A model generated the notes under the pieces. That model worked only from the letters and a program-made list of their open reading frames with translations. It did not search any database and was not told the DNA's origin. DNA of 64,000 bases from Nothopassalora personata (Eukaryota; Ascomycota; Dothideomycetes; Mycosphaerellales; Mycosphaerellaceae): positions 1,240,001-1,304,000 of the forward strand of contig CM066296.1 of NCBI GenBank assembly GCA_033816765.1, read 5' to 3'. The translations under genes and the position numbers were made by a program. Position 1 is the first letter of the stretch. The number at the start of each line of letters is the position of its first letter. This document shows positions 10,901 through 21,926 of this stretch, piece by piece.

Positions 10901-11334
10901 ACAGTTGGATCAGTGAGACGGAATGGCGGGCAAGGGAAAGATGATGAATCTCAATGCATGGAGTGCTAACTCCACGAAAAAGATAAGTGCATGTAACAAG
11001 CCCATCCACTTTTCGATCCCCCCCCCGCCGTTGTTATGGACGCTGCGCCCGTTCATCCCTGGTCGGGTGCCGAGGCGTGTGAGTGATTGGAAACATTCAC
11101 ATGCTCGCCCGGTACTACCCGGGGAAGCCGCACCTGTGCGCGATGTCTTGGCTCTCGCATTTACTTTGCCAGCTTTCAAGCGTGTTTCTGCAAATTGCAA
11201 CCACACACACAATATCACCACGAACGCACAGAACTAGGTCCAGAGCTACCGCAACAGCATCATTCCGCGATCACTGGCCGCGCTTGTTCTCGCCACCAGC
11301 TGGCACTCGATCTTTCGCTCCTTCAACGCGCGAG
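10901..11334 (+). promoter_or_regulatory. 5' flank of the two-exon orphan gene
   Basis: Contains CA-rich tracts near 11200 but no clear TATA box. The open frame extends upstream to 11083 without an ATG in good context, so the 5' UTR probably covers part of this stretch. The far left is the flank of the decayed F-box-like gene. Confidence 0.35.
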
Positions 11335-12244
11335 ATGACTCTTAACTTCATGAACCGCTTCTTCCGATCCACTGCCCGTCCATCATCCTCGCAGCAAGCC
11401 CGGCAAGCCGTCACTCCGCACTCCTTGCCACCCACCGCACCACCAGCTTTCAGAGCCATGGGTATAGGTAGGGAGGCTATCGAGAGACCCGTCCACCTCA
11501 TCGCCATCATCAGCCACCGTGAGGACCACTACCGCTACAGCATCTCTTTCTCCGGCAGTGCACAGGATGCCGATGACCGAAGTCATTCCTACGACAAATA
11601 CAAGGGTTACATTCGTGTTCCTGAAGACCGCGTCAATGACCGCATCCGGAGCCTCTTCCAGCGCGATGGCACGGTCTCGTTGGCGAAGAGCGAGATCACC
11701 CGCGGTGTAGCAGTACTTGGGGAGATCATCGACATCGATGGCAAATACTACACCCGCCAAATACAGGTGACTCACGGCGCCCGAGACACTCGCTACTTCG
11801 GCAAATGCTATGTCCCGCGCTCAGAAGAGACTCCCACCCGTTGGAAGTACGAGGAGGCTACTGCTGTGTCGAGTGTCGAGGCCATACCCATCGAGCCAGA
11901 GCCGAAGCGGACTGTGGTGTTCTGTGGCAAGCCACACCAGGGCAAGAAGGTCCAGGTCGAGGTAGGTGAACGCTTGCCGCATTCCTATATTCATACGACT
12001 AACAATTTGGCAGGTTTATGCGCTCAAAGGCGATGCCCGATACCGTGGCGCCGCAGATGTCTACAGTCTTAAGCATCGTAAGGACGGCGATGTCGAGAGA
12101 ACCTACCTCACCATCTACGCACCCGTCGCCCATCGCCACTATCTGTGGCTACGAGGCGAGTATCCTGAGAATGGCAGTAACCGGTATGGACCATTCGTCC
12201 AGATCGACCAGCCAGAGGATGAAGATGAAGAAGAGGAAGAGTAA
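11335..12244 (+). CDS. Conserved-looking hypothetical protein, two exons
   Basis: A predicted 285-residue protein I do not recognise. Exon 1 runs from the ATG at 11335 to 11961 and exon 2 from 12014 to the stop at 12244. The 52-nt intron has donor GTAGGT, branch CTAAC and acceptor CAG, and joins VQVE to VYALKGDARYRG in phase 0. The N-terminus is basic and rich in Ser, Arg and Gln (FMNRFFRSTARPSSSQQARQ), so it could be a mitochondrial presequence. The middle is an alternating beta-type pattern with many Tyr, Arg and Asp residues, and the C-terminus is an acidic tail of Glu/Asp. There is no transmembrane segment. Upstream lie broken F-box-like genes and downstream a decayed gene, so this may be a lineage-specific gene in an unstable region. 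Confidence 0.75.
11962..12013 (+). other. 52-nt intron of the orphan gene
   Basis: Donor GTAGGTGAA, branch GACTAAC about 12 nt before the acceptor, acceptor TTGGCAG. Removing it links the two open frames exactly in phase, which is what shows that they belong to one gene. Confidence 0.85.
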
Positions 12245-13784
12245 TAATGTCCAATTAAAGGATGCGAGCTCTTGACGGGAAGACGAAGAACGGGCTTCTT
12301 CAGCAAGCGAAATGCTCGCAACATCGGGCGGACACGAATAGGACCTTCTGACTTTTCGATTGGCTTGTGAGAGCAGTGGCAAAAGATAATCATCGAGAAG
12401 TCCAGTGTTCAGGTGTTGCTGATGCTCATGCCGATTCTTTTGAATAGAGGAGAGTCGGGCAACTTCAGCCTCGAGTTGCGCCTGTTCTTCGCGCAATTCA
12501 TCCAAGCGAGCAGCAAGAAGGCGTCAATCCATGGGCGGCTTCGATCAGGATGTTTTTTCTGAAATGTAAGTGCGTGCTCTGAGAGATTTAAGAAGTAACA
12601 ATGCGTGATCAAGCTAGGTAAACACTAGCTTTGTCCTCATGTACGATTCCGCTTGGATAAGTGCCGTTGAAAACACAAAGAAATCACGTTGAGCGCTCCC
12701 TCATCCAACCAGGGTCCATGTTCAGTTGAGTGTCGTCACGATACTAGAGTGGACAGTAAATGGGGAGGAAACTTGACGCCCCGGCAATCGAGGGAGAAAC
12801 GCATTGTATCCGGGTGCTCGGGGCTTTGGGTTCCCATCACGTCTCGATAAGAGATGTCGTGCTCGGAAGTCGCACACAGCACATGCTCTCACTTATCAAG
12901 ACAAAGTTCCTTCTGTACGAGATGATATATCTCGCTGGCAAGTCCTTCTCGATGTAATCTGCGGTATATGTAATGGCTCACCAGATAAACCGAGATCGAG
13001 CTGGCGATTCGCGAGCCGAAGAACCAGAAGCACGAGATTGCGCAGTCGGTGAATGAGTTGCACACTGACCGTGCGCTTCGCGCGAAAGCACACCAGACTC
13101 CGGTCTCTGAATATCTCTGTTCGAGAAAAGTCACTCGCACACCGCACGAAACTACACCATCTACAGCGCTCCTGTTCCACGTAGTGGCAGCAGTTCACCG
13201 ATATTGGGACGACAAGTTCATTGCAGCATCTCCTTGCCGCAGATCGGCTCGTTTCGTCATGGTCTACCAAGACAGCGACGCGGTATGATCTGCACCACCA
13301 TGGGACTAGACCATTACCAATCATCCTAGGGCAACTACCCTCGTAGCGTAGATTACCGAGCGCAGATGTTCGAAGGTCGTCAGAGCACACAAGCAAAAGT
13401 CCACGATCCACTCAAGGAAGCTCTCCAGGAGCAAACAAAATCTGCCTCGTAGCATAAGTCTCTCGCGACGACTGGGAAGCCGGATTCTGCTTTGCTCGAG
13501 GCCTTCGACAAGATGCCAGCCCAGTCCCTAGGTCATCCCGCGTTCCTCAACAGAATGATAGAGGATTCAAACCATGGAGAAGGGACTCGAGTGCAACCCG
13601 GCCTTGATCGCTGGTTTGGTCAGAATACTCAAGATGAGGGCGGAGAAGAAGAATGGGAACAATTTCATCAGGGTCACATCCGAGAGTGATCGAGAGGTGG
13701 AGCAAGCCAAGGTCGCCGGAGCACCTCGAGAGAGCCGAGAGCGAGCTGCCATTCCACCAGGGCATCGACTGTACCGTCAGCCAT
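12245..13784. other. Gene-poor stretch, possible coding remnants
   Basis: No complete gene seen. On the minus strand, about 12505 down to 12150, a frame reads LDELREEQAQLEAEVARL and then more than 60 ordinary codons. It looks like a coiled-coil protein fragment but has no start, no partner exon and no family. On the plus strand, about 13490-13780, two overlapping short frames are rich in Glu and Arg; they may be the upstream part of the decayed gene that follows. Confidence 0.4.
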
Positions 13785-14640
13785 GACGAGTCCTCAACCG
13801 CGACCGTCTAAAGGCTGGCATGTTCATCCGATTCTGGAAGCTCGAGTACAGACTTCCTCCCAGGTCAAGGACCCAGGCCCGTCCTTCATCTCGACACCAT
13901 CTGGGCCTGGGCACAGCAAGAATTACCGTGGCTATGTGCGATTCACCACCCCTGACTGAGTGAGTGTCAATGTCTTCATGACCAAGGGCGAGAGCGGGTC
14001 CGAGAACATCGACGGTGAAGAACTGCTCAACTATGTCCCGGTCTACGAAGAAGGCTCTGAGTACGAGCTGCCCGATGGAGTCGACACGGCTATTTTCACC
14101 CGTGGCTTCGCCGAGTCTCCCTATGTGCTGCCTGTAATCCCGGTAAGGTTCGCATTCCATACTTCGTCTACGTCGAGATCATCGACGGTAGCCTCACCGA
14201 GGAGAGTACCACCCGCCTGTATGACCTGACTCGTGAGGACCGCTACGTCAAGAAGCACGCAGACCAGGTCCTTAAGGAGGCTGATATCACTGAAGCAGCA
14301 GATATGCAGTATCGAGGCATTAGTCTGCCGCGTCGGACAAGAACGTCGTTCTGCGGGAAGGTCGCGCACGTCTCGTTGACAGAGCCCCAACTGTCGAAGA
14401 CGGCCCCGCAGGCGCCTATAGTCGCATCATCGACGAGATCAAGGCCATCGCCGCTCTTCGCGCGAAGGACTACCTTGTGGTCCGCCACATAGGGAGGCCT
14501 CGGGCCGGCAAATCACGACCTCGCGACAAGAAAAATAGCGGCGACGGCGGCATCATGAAGTCGAGCAGAGGCGGTCGCGCTGGAATCCAAGCGTGGCAAG
14601 GGCAAGAAGGTCTGGCAGCAGGATGACCGGTCCTCATGCG
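13785..14640 (+). pseudogene. Decayed gene of unknown family
   Basis: Three consecutive plus-strand frames make protein-like sequence if joined. First, 13785-14146 contains KNYRGYVRFTTPD, then an in-frame TGA at 13957-13959, then VSVNVFMTKGESGSENIDGE and VDTAIFTRGFAESPYVLP. Second, from about 14143, reads GKVRIPYFVYVEIIDG and LYDLTREDRYVKKHADQV to about 14330. Third, from about 14334, reads SDKNVVLREGRARLVDRAP and IIDEIKAIAALRAKDYLVV and then a basic, Gly-rich tail. Each frame change is abrupt and none carries a good intron, so this is a broken gene with at least one stop and two frameshifts. The phrase KNYRGYVRF resembles KYKGYIRV in the orphan gene at 11335, but too weakly to claim kinship. 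Confidence 0.5.
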
Positions 14641-15022
14641 GCACGCGCAGTGCTAGATACGACCATGACAGCGCCGACGACACCATGGCCTTCGGTCGCT
14701 GTGGCGACAACAAGTCGATGTGATCCAGAGGCGGTTCTCCTAAAATGGACTCCTAGGGATGGCACAGTGGACTGCGATAAGCGCCCGGCCATGGAGACCT
14801 ATTACTAATCGAAGACATAGTGTATCTGAAGGCATCGAAGAGTACGACTTGAGTGGGCAGTGGTACGCTGCATGGCGTCAGATGTGAAAAGCACGACTTT
14901 GGCGTGGTCTCTTGGCGAACACGTCTCGAGCACGCATCCTACAAGGCATGAAGGATCCGGCATGTTCGGCGAATGGTGTATTTAGGGTCCTGCATAATAT
15001 AGCGGTTAGCGCAGCGTATGCA

Positions 15023-15077
<55 letters not shown>
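15023..15077 (+). repeat. GAT trinucleotide microsatellite
   Basis: About 18 uninterrupted copies of GAT, ending in GATGGTT. It lies in non-coding DNA downstream of the S1/P1 nuclease gene. Translated it would give poly-Asp or poly-Ile, which is why artificial frames appear across it. The perfect repeat is likely length-variable between strains. Confidence 0.95.
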
Positions 15078-15206
15078 GTTCTAGTGTCCGCCCGTTGCAA
15101 CCAACAATTCTGGGATAATCGGTAGCAATCATAATATTCCATATATCGCCGTGACGTCGTGCCAGGTCAGTATACAGTGGATATGCAGACATTGACACTT
15201 GTGCCA

Positions 15207-16208
15207 TTAGTGCTTGCAATCATAGCCAACCGCCTCTCTCCTCAACTGCGCTCTGCTCATAGGCGTAAGTGGCAGCAGGTAACTGCCGGTGAGATCTTCA
15301 CTTTGCGTCATCCCGCCATGCACACTCCTCTTCTTCGAATCCTGGTTCGCAGCAATAGCATCTAGCCACTTCGCCAGTCTGTACCCACCCTTGGCGATCT
15401 GGAGCTCAATCGTGTCGATGGCACTATTGTAGTAGGTCGGATACAGATCTCCACTCTCGAGCGTATCAACACCGTCTGGCATGACGATTGAGCAGACATA
15501 TTGATTGGCATCAGTTGCCCAATTCAATGCAGAGCTCTTGGCATCGTTGACATCCAGGCCGGAGATCCAGTCTGCCTTCTGGCTCTCGTAGTTGCCACTG
15601 TCGATTTCCTTGACTAGGTCGTCGGCCCATTTCTGCGCATAGGTCAAGCTGTAGCCGCCGCGAAGCTTCTCTGGCATGTTTGTGTCCCAGATATGGTGAA
15701 GGTTGGTGTCCGTAGCGTTGAAAGTCACATCGATATCGTTGCCACCGACCTCGAGGGCCTCGTCATGCAGAGGCTGGGTGATGTCTCCAAGAAAGTGCAC
15801 GAGGAACTTCAGAGCATTTGTGACTTCTTCGTTGGGCAGATCGTTCGACTGGACACGAGTGGTGTAGTTTGCGATGGCAGATATTGAGCATCCGTTCGTG
15901 CCACAGTCACGGTCGTAGTCGACGTTGCAGCTCGATGGTGGGTTGTCCTCGGCATCGATGAAGTGGAAGGGGGCGGAGAACTTTCCCGCAGCGGTGTATC
16001 GATAGCTGTCGGCCCAGGTTGCCACGTTTGCCAGGTATGAAGTTGTGGTATCGTTGAGGATATTTTGAGCCCAGGACTTTGTGTGTGAGCTTACATAGTA
16101 CGAGGCAATGTATGCGACTGTCTCGTGTCCCAGAGATCCCCATGCGTAGGTCGAGGGGGCAATAGCCAGAAGTGCAAATGACAGTGACAACATGTTGATG
16201 GTGGACAT
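15207..16208 (-). CDS. Secreted S1/P1-type zinc nuclease
   Basis: A 333-residue single-exon protein of the S1/P1 nuclease family, which cuts single-stranded DNA and RNA to 5'-nucleotides outside the cell. A signal peptide (residues 1-22, ending STYA) is followed directly by WGSLGHE, so cleavage would expose the N-terminal Trp whose amino group and carbonyl bind zinc. Other metal ligands are recognisable in ATWADS, FHFIDAEDN, FLGDITQPLHDE and NLHHIWDTNM. Conserved cysteines and several N-glycosylation sites (NDT, NYT, NAT) fit a secreted glycoprotein. The C-terminal extension after about residue 290 contains KKRS and is more variable. The length is slightly above that of the Aspergillus enzyme. 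Expected use is phosphate and nucleotide scavenging; a role on a host is only speculation. Confidence 0.95.
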   Translation of the reverse strand: MSTINMLSLSFALLAIAPSTYAWGSLGHETVAYIASYYVSSHTKSWAQNILNDTTTSYLANVATWADSYRYTAAGKFSAPFHFIDAEDNPPSSCNVDYDRDCGTNGCSISAIANYTTRVQSNDLPNEEVTNALKFLVHFLGDITQPLHDEALEVGGNDIDVTFNATDTNLHHIWDTNMPEKLRGGYSLTYAQKWADDLVKEIDSGNYESQKADWISGLDVNDAKSSALNWATDANQYVCSIVMPDGVDTLESGDLYPTYYNSAIDTIELQIAKGGYRLAKWLDAIAANQDSKKRSVHGGMTQSEDLTGSYLLPLTPMSRAQLRREAVGYDCKH

Positions 16209-16256
16209 TCACTCGATGTTGAGCGACCATCAAGGTGATCAGAATGCAGCCAAGCT

Positions 16257-16266
16257 GTTTTATATC
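16257..16266 (-). promoter_or_regulatory. TATA box of the S1/P1 nuclease gene
   Basis: The minus strand reads GATATAAAAC about 50 nt upstream of the ATG at 16208. It is the only TATA-like element close to this start and fits an inducible secreted-enzyme gene. Confidence 0.5.
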
Positions 16267-17288
16267 TTCCCATCGACACGCATTTCGCCTGTCCACGAGC
16301 CGGTACCTGATAGCCCACTCGATGCATCCCAGCTCCTAAAAGGCATGCATCATAGAGTATGCAGAGCGGCGCTGTCTCCAGATGCAGAAGGTCATTTGAA
16401 CCTGGTGAGAGTGATCGACACGCTGAAGCTAAGCAACCGCCAATGAGCTTGGCAAGAAGCACCGCGTGTGGCGAGGCCTGAGACAACGGATGCTCGGAAG
16501 AGGGAATAATGTCGTAGAACTGGGACCACATGTTCTGCAGGAACAATTTGACAGGCTGCATTGTTTGCTGAGCACAAGACCCTGTTTAGCAGTACATATT
16601 CTTGCCATGAGAAGAGGATAATGCTCCTTGAAGTCTTAGCCAAGCTTGTGGGTAGATTCCAAGGACTGGTCGTGTTCTCTGGAGGGGACCGAATCAGTCC
16701 AACAGCAACCTGAGGATCTTGTTGGCAGGTGGGTTGTGTGCGCCATCACCTCTGAGTGTCTTGGTACGATCTCCTGAAGCCAGGTGGGGAGTCGGACAGT
16801 TCTGCGTTGTCACCCCCAGGTATCTTCAAGTCGCCGCGAGAAGAAGAGATGTTCGTCGTCCGGCTTGAGGATACTAGCGAGTCGTACGCACTGGCTCGCA
16901 TTCAAGTGAAACGATATTCCGACAACTCCGAATGAATTATTTCGCTCAGAACCTGGTAGTTCTAGCTGAATCATCGCCGCCGTCCAGAAAGGTCGTGAAG
17001 GCGTAGCATTCCATAGTATGTCGCCTGCAGACACATTCTGTAAGACTCATGAACGTAGAGCTACGCTGTAGCTGTCTGGAAAAGGGCTGAGATGCCGGCC
17101 AATGTACTTGTTGTGTCCATGATGGGAGTGTTGCCCAACTGGAAAAGAACCAGGATCTTCGCGCGTATATCTCAGTACAGAGGCGATTGTCTCAGTCCAG
17201 ACCGTCAGAGGTCGGGTGTCCTCGCGATGTGGTGAAAGACAGCACGTAGATAGCTTCTTGATGATCTCGCACTTTGACAGTGATCGCA
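16267..17288. other. Intergenic region, no gene seen
   Basis: Between the nuclease promoter and the SDR start. Open frames are short, conflict between strands and show no motif. No repeat or tRNA-like sequence was found. It presumably holds the 5' regions of both flanking, divergently transcribed genes. Confidence 0.5.
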
Positions 17289-18222
17289 ATGTCGCATCAC
17301 AACGTCCTCATCGTGGGTGCCACGCGGGGTCTCGGCAAAGAGCTCGCCAAGCAGTACCACGAAGCAGGCCTCAACGTGTCTGGGACAGGTCAGTCTGTAT
17401 CAAATTCCGCAGAGGATCGAGGTTGACGTGTTCTGCCAGCTCGCTCCGAGACGCCAGATGATAGTCTCGGGATTCGATGGATCACGGGTGTAGACCTGGC
17501 TGAACCTCAGGCTGGTGCAACGATCGTCTCTGGCCTCCGTGAGGAGCAGCAAGATGTCGTAATAGTGTCTGCTGGGTACTTCCCAAAAGAATCGCTGGAT
17601 CAGCCTGATTTCGATGAGGAGGTCTTCACCTATAAGGTCTGTGCCATCGGGCCGGTGTTCGTCGTGCAGAGCCTGTGGAAGGCGGGGCTGTTGAAGAAAG
17701 GCAGTAAGGTCATTTTGGTAAGTAGAACTTTCGACGGACGTTGTGACCTCATGGCTGACCTGGTTGGTACCGGACAGGTGAGCAGCGAAGGCGGTAGTAT
17801 CGCATTGCGCCATGAGACCGAAGGTGGCGGGAACTTTGCCCATCACGGGAGCAAAGCTGCGCTGAACATGGTTGGCAAGCTCCTCTCCTTCGACCTGAAA
17901 GACGCAGGCGTCGCTGTAGGCTTGGTGCATCCCGCTTTTATGAGGACCGAGATGACGGCAGGCGTCGGCTTCGATAAGTTCTGGGATGTGGGAGGTGCTG
18001 TCACACCGGACGAGAGTGCGAAGTCGTTGCGGGAGTGGATAGAGACTTTCGACATCAGTAAGACCGGTACCTATTGGGCGCCAAGGGGACCTGGGCATGT
18101 ATCATCGTTTGTCGTCAAAGGCAAGAAGATTTGTGCTGATAATTGGCAGTGATATCGGAACCGTCGAGCATGTTCTTGGGCCGAAGGACCAACTTGCCAC
18201 TCCGCTGCAGCTCCCCTGGTGA
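17289..18222 (+). CDS. Short-chain dehydrogenase/reductase (SDR), four exons
   Basis: Predicted 255-residue classical-size SDR with an NAD(P)-binding Rossmann fold. Exons: 17289-17388, 17440-17717, 17778-18094 and 18150-18222. Introns 1 and 2 are ordinary GT-AG; intron 3 is best read as GC-AG. The N-terminus has VLIVGATRGLGKELAKQYHE (the glycine-rich nucleotide loop). DVVIVSAGYF matches the strand that usually carries the NAG-type motif. KGSKVILVSSEGGSIALRHE precedes the active-site region. The usual YxxxK reads HHGSK, so the catalytic Tyr position is His while the Lys is kept. Then come the family-typical VGLVHPAFMRTEMT and GTYWAPRGPGDIG. The substrate is unknown. Reading through intron 3 would instead give a shorter tail ending CADNWQ. 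Confidence 0.85.
18095..18149 (+). other. GC-AG intron 3 of the SDR gene
   Basis: The 55-nt intron begins GCATGT, has a CTGAT branch-like site and ends GGCAG. Splicing restores the family-typical end PRGPGDIGTVEHVLGP and then QLPW before a stop. A GTATCA donor four bases downstream would instead create an immediate stop after a His codon. Confidence 0.7.
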
Positions 18223-18722
18223 GTTGTGTGTTGGACGGGATCATGTCTCGACGATGATGACTTGGATGAACGTGATCGATGAACATGTTACCGTATCGAG
18301 AAACACTTATTTCCTTCCGTCTACGCCGTATTGGACGGTGGTTGCGAAAGAGGTCGTTCCTACATTGGGACCGGGCGTAGATGTAGGTAAGCACCATCTT
18401 TACTACTCACTCGAGGCAGCAGGAACTGCTCATACATGTCGGATCTTGTTGTTGCTCTTCGCGTCCCAACTTGATATCGCGACACGACACGTCACGAACG
18501 ACACCTCAACACCAAGCACCTCCGACGTCAGACGTTTTTCCTTGACCGACCGCATTGTACGCGACGACACGCTCTGCAGTCAACATCACTCACTATAGGG
18601 CGCGCCCATCCCCGACGCATACCATAACTAGTAGCCACTTTTCGGCCCGCCGCTGAGGACACGCCAGTATCATCAATATCATCGCGCAACTTCGAAAATC
18701 CTTGGCACAAGACCACGTCAAC
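18223..18722 (+). promoter_or_regulatory. Upstream region of the first disordered protein gene
   Basis: About 500 bp without a supported gene between the SDR stop and the ATG at 18723. It is moderately AT/CA-rich near the start codon, which lies in a good fungal context (CCACGTCAACATGGC). No TATA box was recognised. Confidence 0.4.
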
Positions 18723-21358
18723 ATGGCACCCGCCGTCGCACGAGTTTCCGCAAGCCTGGACCCCAACGACGTTACTATCTACTATCCCGCCGATAAGCGG
18801 TCTGCCACTGCGCTTGCCTACCGCAAAGAGGATCTTGCGCGCCAGCAACGCGACCCTTCATATGAGGCTCCGTGCTGTGAAATTGCCAACCCGAGGCTTC
18901 CCAGCACCAAACTCGACGATGATGATGAGTTGGAGAAGGACCTGAAGAGGAAGCTGTGCGATTTCCTGGGCTACTCAGAGCAGGATGACGACCGGAACAC
19001 GCGACAGCAGCTGGTCGCGTCACAAGGTCACACGTTCGCGCCGAGTGCTGGTAGACGTCCCGAGCCCCGCGTACCCATCCAAGGCGATCAAGGGCATGTG
19101 CGATACCACAACCCGGAGTTCACGACAGGGTTTGCGGACCATGCTAGATACATTGCGACCAAGCAAGCCGACCGTCTGCCTCATGCACTCAACAGCGACC
19201 GGTATCGCAACAACACGTCGCCCTATCTTGCACCACCAAATCCGGCTATGGTAACGAGGCCGCTTCCCTCAGCTCCAGCGTGGAGCGCACCGCAGAGCTA
19301 TGGGCCGAAGCCTCAGGTGTCAAATTCCTCACAGCCTGTCTCACGACCGCCGACTCCTCGTAGTCGGCAGCAACCCGTCGCAGGACCACAGTATGCTGCA
19401 GGCACTGGGTCTGCGATGGACGTGCGACAACCCGGCCGGATGGCACAGCAGGAGCATCTTCAGAGAGCGCAGCAGCAGTCTCGATCCGGGTCATCGCCGG
19501 TCGCACAATATCAGGGAGTATCGCCATCGATGAAAAGACCAGGCATGATGCCCACTTCCACGAGCTACCGTCCTCTGACATCCCAACGCATGCCGACCAC
19601 GACCGCTCTGCAGCAGCAGCGACGAACACCACCGAGCATAAGCAATGCCCCAATGCGGCCTCAAAGCACGCCGCCACCTGGACCAAGTTCACGCATGGCT
19701 CAAAGTCCGCCAAGCGGTGGTGCTTGGTCGCCTCAAAGTCTGTCGGCAATGCCCACAGGCCAGAACAAGAGCCCAGGAACAAGGGACTTACGGCGCGACA
19801 GTCCTCAGATGGCGCCTGTACGCAACAGCACCCCACAAGGAGCCTGGCTGGGCAGTGCCACATCCCAAGCTAGGCAGCCGCACTCTTGGGCCGGCCGCCC
19901 ACCTAGTCCATCAAGGTATGTCATGAATAGTATCCGCAGTCGTGATTCCGCTCGTAAAATCTCCAGAAAGATGTGACTGTAACACCCTCTGCCACAGTCC
20001 TTGACGACTTATCAGAGAGCGCTTAAACTAACGCACTATTCTCCAGATTCGGAATCGGAGCCGCGCAGCCTGCTTATCTGACCGCTGATAGGCAGTTCTT
20101 CGTGCCTCAGTCGATCGAAGACAAATTTTCCCAGGCCGTGGTGCCGACCGCCCCAATGAGAACGCGTGAGCAGTACCAATCAATTCGACAACTACGACAG
20201 CTGCAAGACACGAAGCGACAAGACGAGCAAAATAGTGTTTGGAGGAAGATGAAAGGTGACATGGCTAATGATACTTCGAGATCGGAGGTCAAGTCCGGGG
20301 CACACAACGCTGCGCAGAGCAGATCAACCGGTCCACATGCTACGGCTAAACACGATAAAGACACCGGAAGAATTTCAGGTGCAACGCTGGCTGCGCAGTC
20401 GAATCTTGACATACCTACTGATGCTGCTGCTGCTGCTCACAGTTTGATCAGAACGCCTGTGGACTCTCGACCGCCGCCGGAGGTTTCAAGCCACTACATG
20501 GCCTCCCGGCCCCAGCAGCAATCGATGTCGTTGGGAGCGTCCCGGAACGGTTCATTCCAAGACGCCGGTCTGAATCGCCTTTTCCCGCCTGTTCCAGATG
20601 GTCAAGGTGGAGAAGTTCAGGTACCTATCGAGTATTCTGAGCATGAAATCATGCTTTTGCTTAACGGCCATCGACCACTCCTTCGGAACATTCAGGATAT
20701 GGATCCTCAAGGCCGCCGGCGGCATCTTCAGCAATGGTGCTCAACTTATGCGGGTCATGCTAACGATTTCCTACAAGCACAGTCTCTAGCGATTGGCTCT
20801 CAGCCACGGAGACAACATCCAAGCCCACCTCGTAAACAGCACGAGACCCGTCGAGAGGCGCTAACTCAACCTCCTGGCATATCTCAGCAGCAGCGAGGGA
20901 TGCCAGAGCAACAACAGTCCGTCGCACAGCAGCAAACAGGTCGAACTTCTAGGGATGTGCGTCTCTGCGGGGGGTCCAATGTCCAACGCACCGATATGAC
21001 AGGTGCACAGCTTGCATCGCCTCCCACGGGCGGGACATCACAGTCACCAAGACTGTCGACAGCGCCGTCCAGCAAAATAGCTCCGTACTCAGTCGGCGGA
21101 AAGGCTGGCTGTCACCCAATACCTGCCGAAATCCAGCGGATCGTTGGCGCCATTCAAGGCCTGGAGAAGACTAACAGTGGCTTTCCCATTAGAAGATTGT
21201 TGAAAGGCTTTGAAGATGGATTATTCGCGCAAAATGGTACGCTCTTGAAAGGCAACGGTAGCAAAGGCAAGAGCCTTCTAGAATGGTTTGGCGACGAAAG
21301 ACTGTTCTCTGCCGATGAGTGGCACTACTTGAGATACACGGTGACTCGGAGTGACTAG
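18723..21358 (+). CDS. Large disordered Q/P-rich protein with a C-terminal module, two exons
   Basis: Predicted 834-residue protein, product unknown. Exon 1 is 18723-19915 and exon 2 is 20047-21358. The 131-nt intron (GTATGT, branch CTAAC, acceptor CCAG) joins PPSPSR to FGIGAAQPAYLT; an unspliced message would stop soon after the donor. Residues 1-90 have some order (DPNDVTIYYPADKRSA and ELEKDLKRKLCDFLGYSE). Residues 100-740 are low-complexity, rich in Pro, Gln and Ser, with poly-Gln runs. The last 80 residues look folded: IPAEIQRIVGAIQGLE and then LLEWFGDERLFSADEWHYLR. That C-terminal block recurs in the next gene. Composition suggests a nuclear or condensate-forming regulator, but there is no known DNA-binding domain. 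Confidence 0.8.
19916..20046 (+). other. 131-nt intron of the disordered protein gene
   Basis: Donor GTATGT, branch AAACTAACGC about 20 nt before the acceptor, acceptor TCTCCAG. It carries in-frame stops, so it must be removed to connect the two long open frames. Confidence 0.85.
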
Positions 21359-21926
21359 TACCCGTTCGGAGAATACTTAGTACGACCATCTTGAAGGGAT
21401 TACGGCGACTCAGACAGTAGTGGAGCGCGCGAGATATTCATACACGACGCGCTTTTCATCCTCACTCCTATCACTTTCCACGGCACTCGACGCTAGCTCA
21501 TACCCTTCTCTTTAGCCCTCTGCCTCGGATCAAGACGATCCCGATCAACTAAGTGCGCAGGTATCCTGCGAGCGCGGAAAATCCCAAATTTGTGCATAAT
21601 TTGAATGCTGGGCGATAGGGCATAACGAAGAAGAGACGCTAGGAGCTCATTGCACCGTGGGATGTTGCCAAGGCCATCTACATTTTTCCATGCTCTCATG
21701 GGGCGGACCTAGTGAACAAGACAGACGTGCGCGATGGGATAATTCTTGTCAAGATGAGCCATCTTTCACCAAGAAATGAAGCTTGTATTCACTGGCTATG
21801 ACGACAAACCCGCCTCAACCCGTCGACGCACGTGTTCTTTATACTACGCTCACTTTTTTCATAGCAGCAAGCTCACTGACAAACAAAGTCGAGAACCGCC
21901 ACCACCGTCCACTTCTGAGTGCAGAC

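Noticed and set aside
12149..12505. Possible minus-strand coiled-coil gene
   Set aside because: Protein-like for about 80 codons but lacks a start, has no adjoining exon and overlaps the end of the orphan gene; reported only as a possible remnant.
14878..15219. Open frames of poly-Asp or poly-Ile near 15 kb
   Set aside because: They are created by the GAT microsatellite and have no coding features on either side.
18585..18607. Resemblance to a T7 promoter plus an AscI site (ACTCACTATAGGGCGCGCC)
   Set aside because: The match to the vector-type sequence covers only about 15 bases and the upstream TAATACG part is absent. It lies in ordinary promoter DNA with no other vector sequence, so chance is likelier than contamination.
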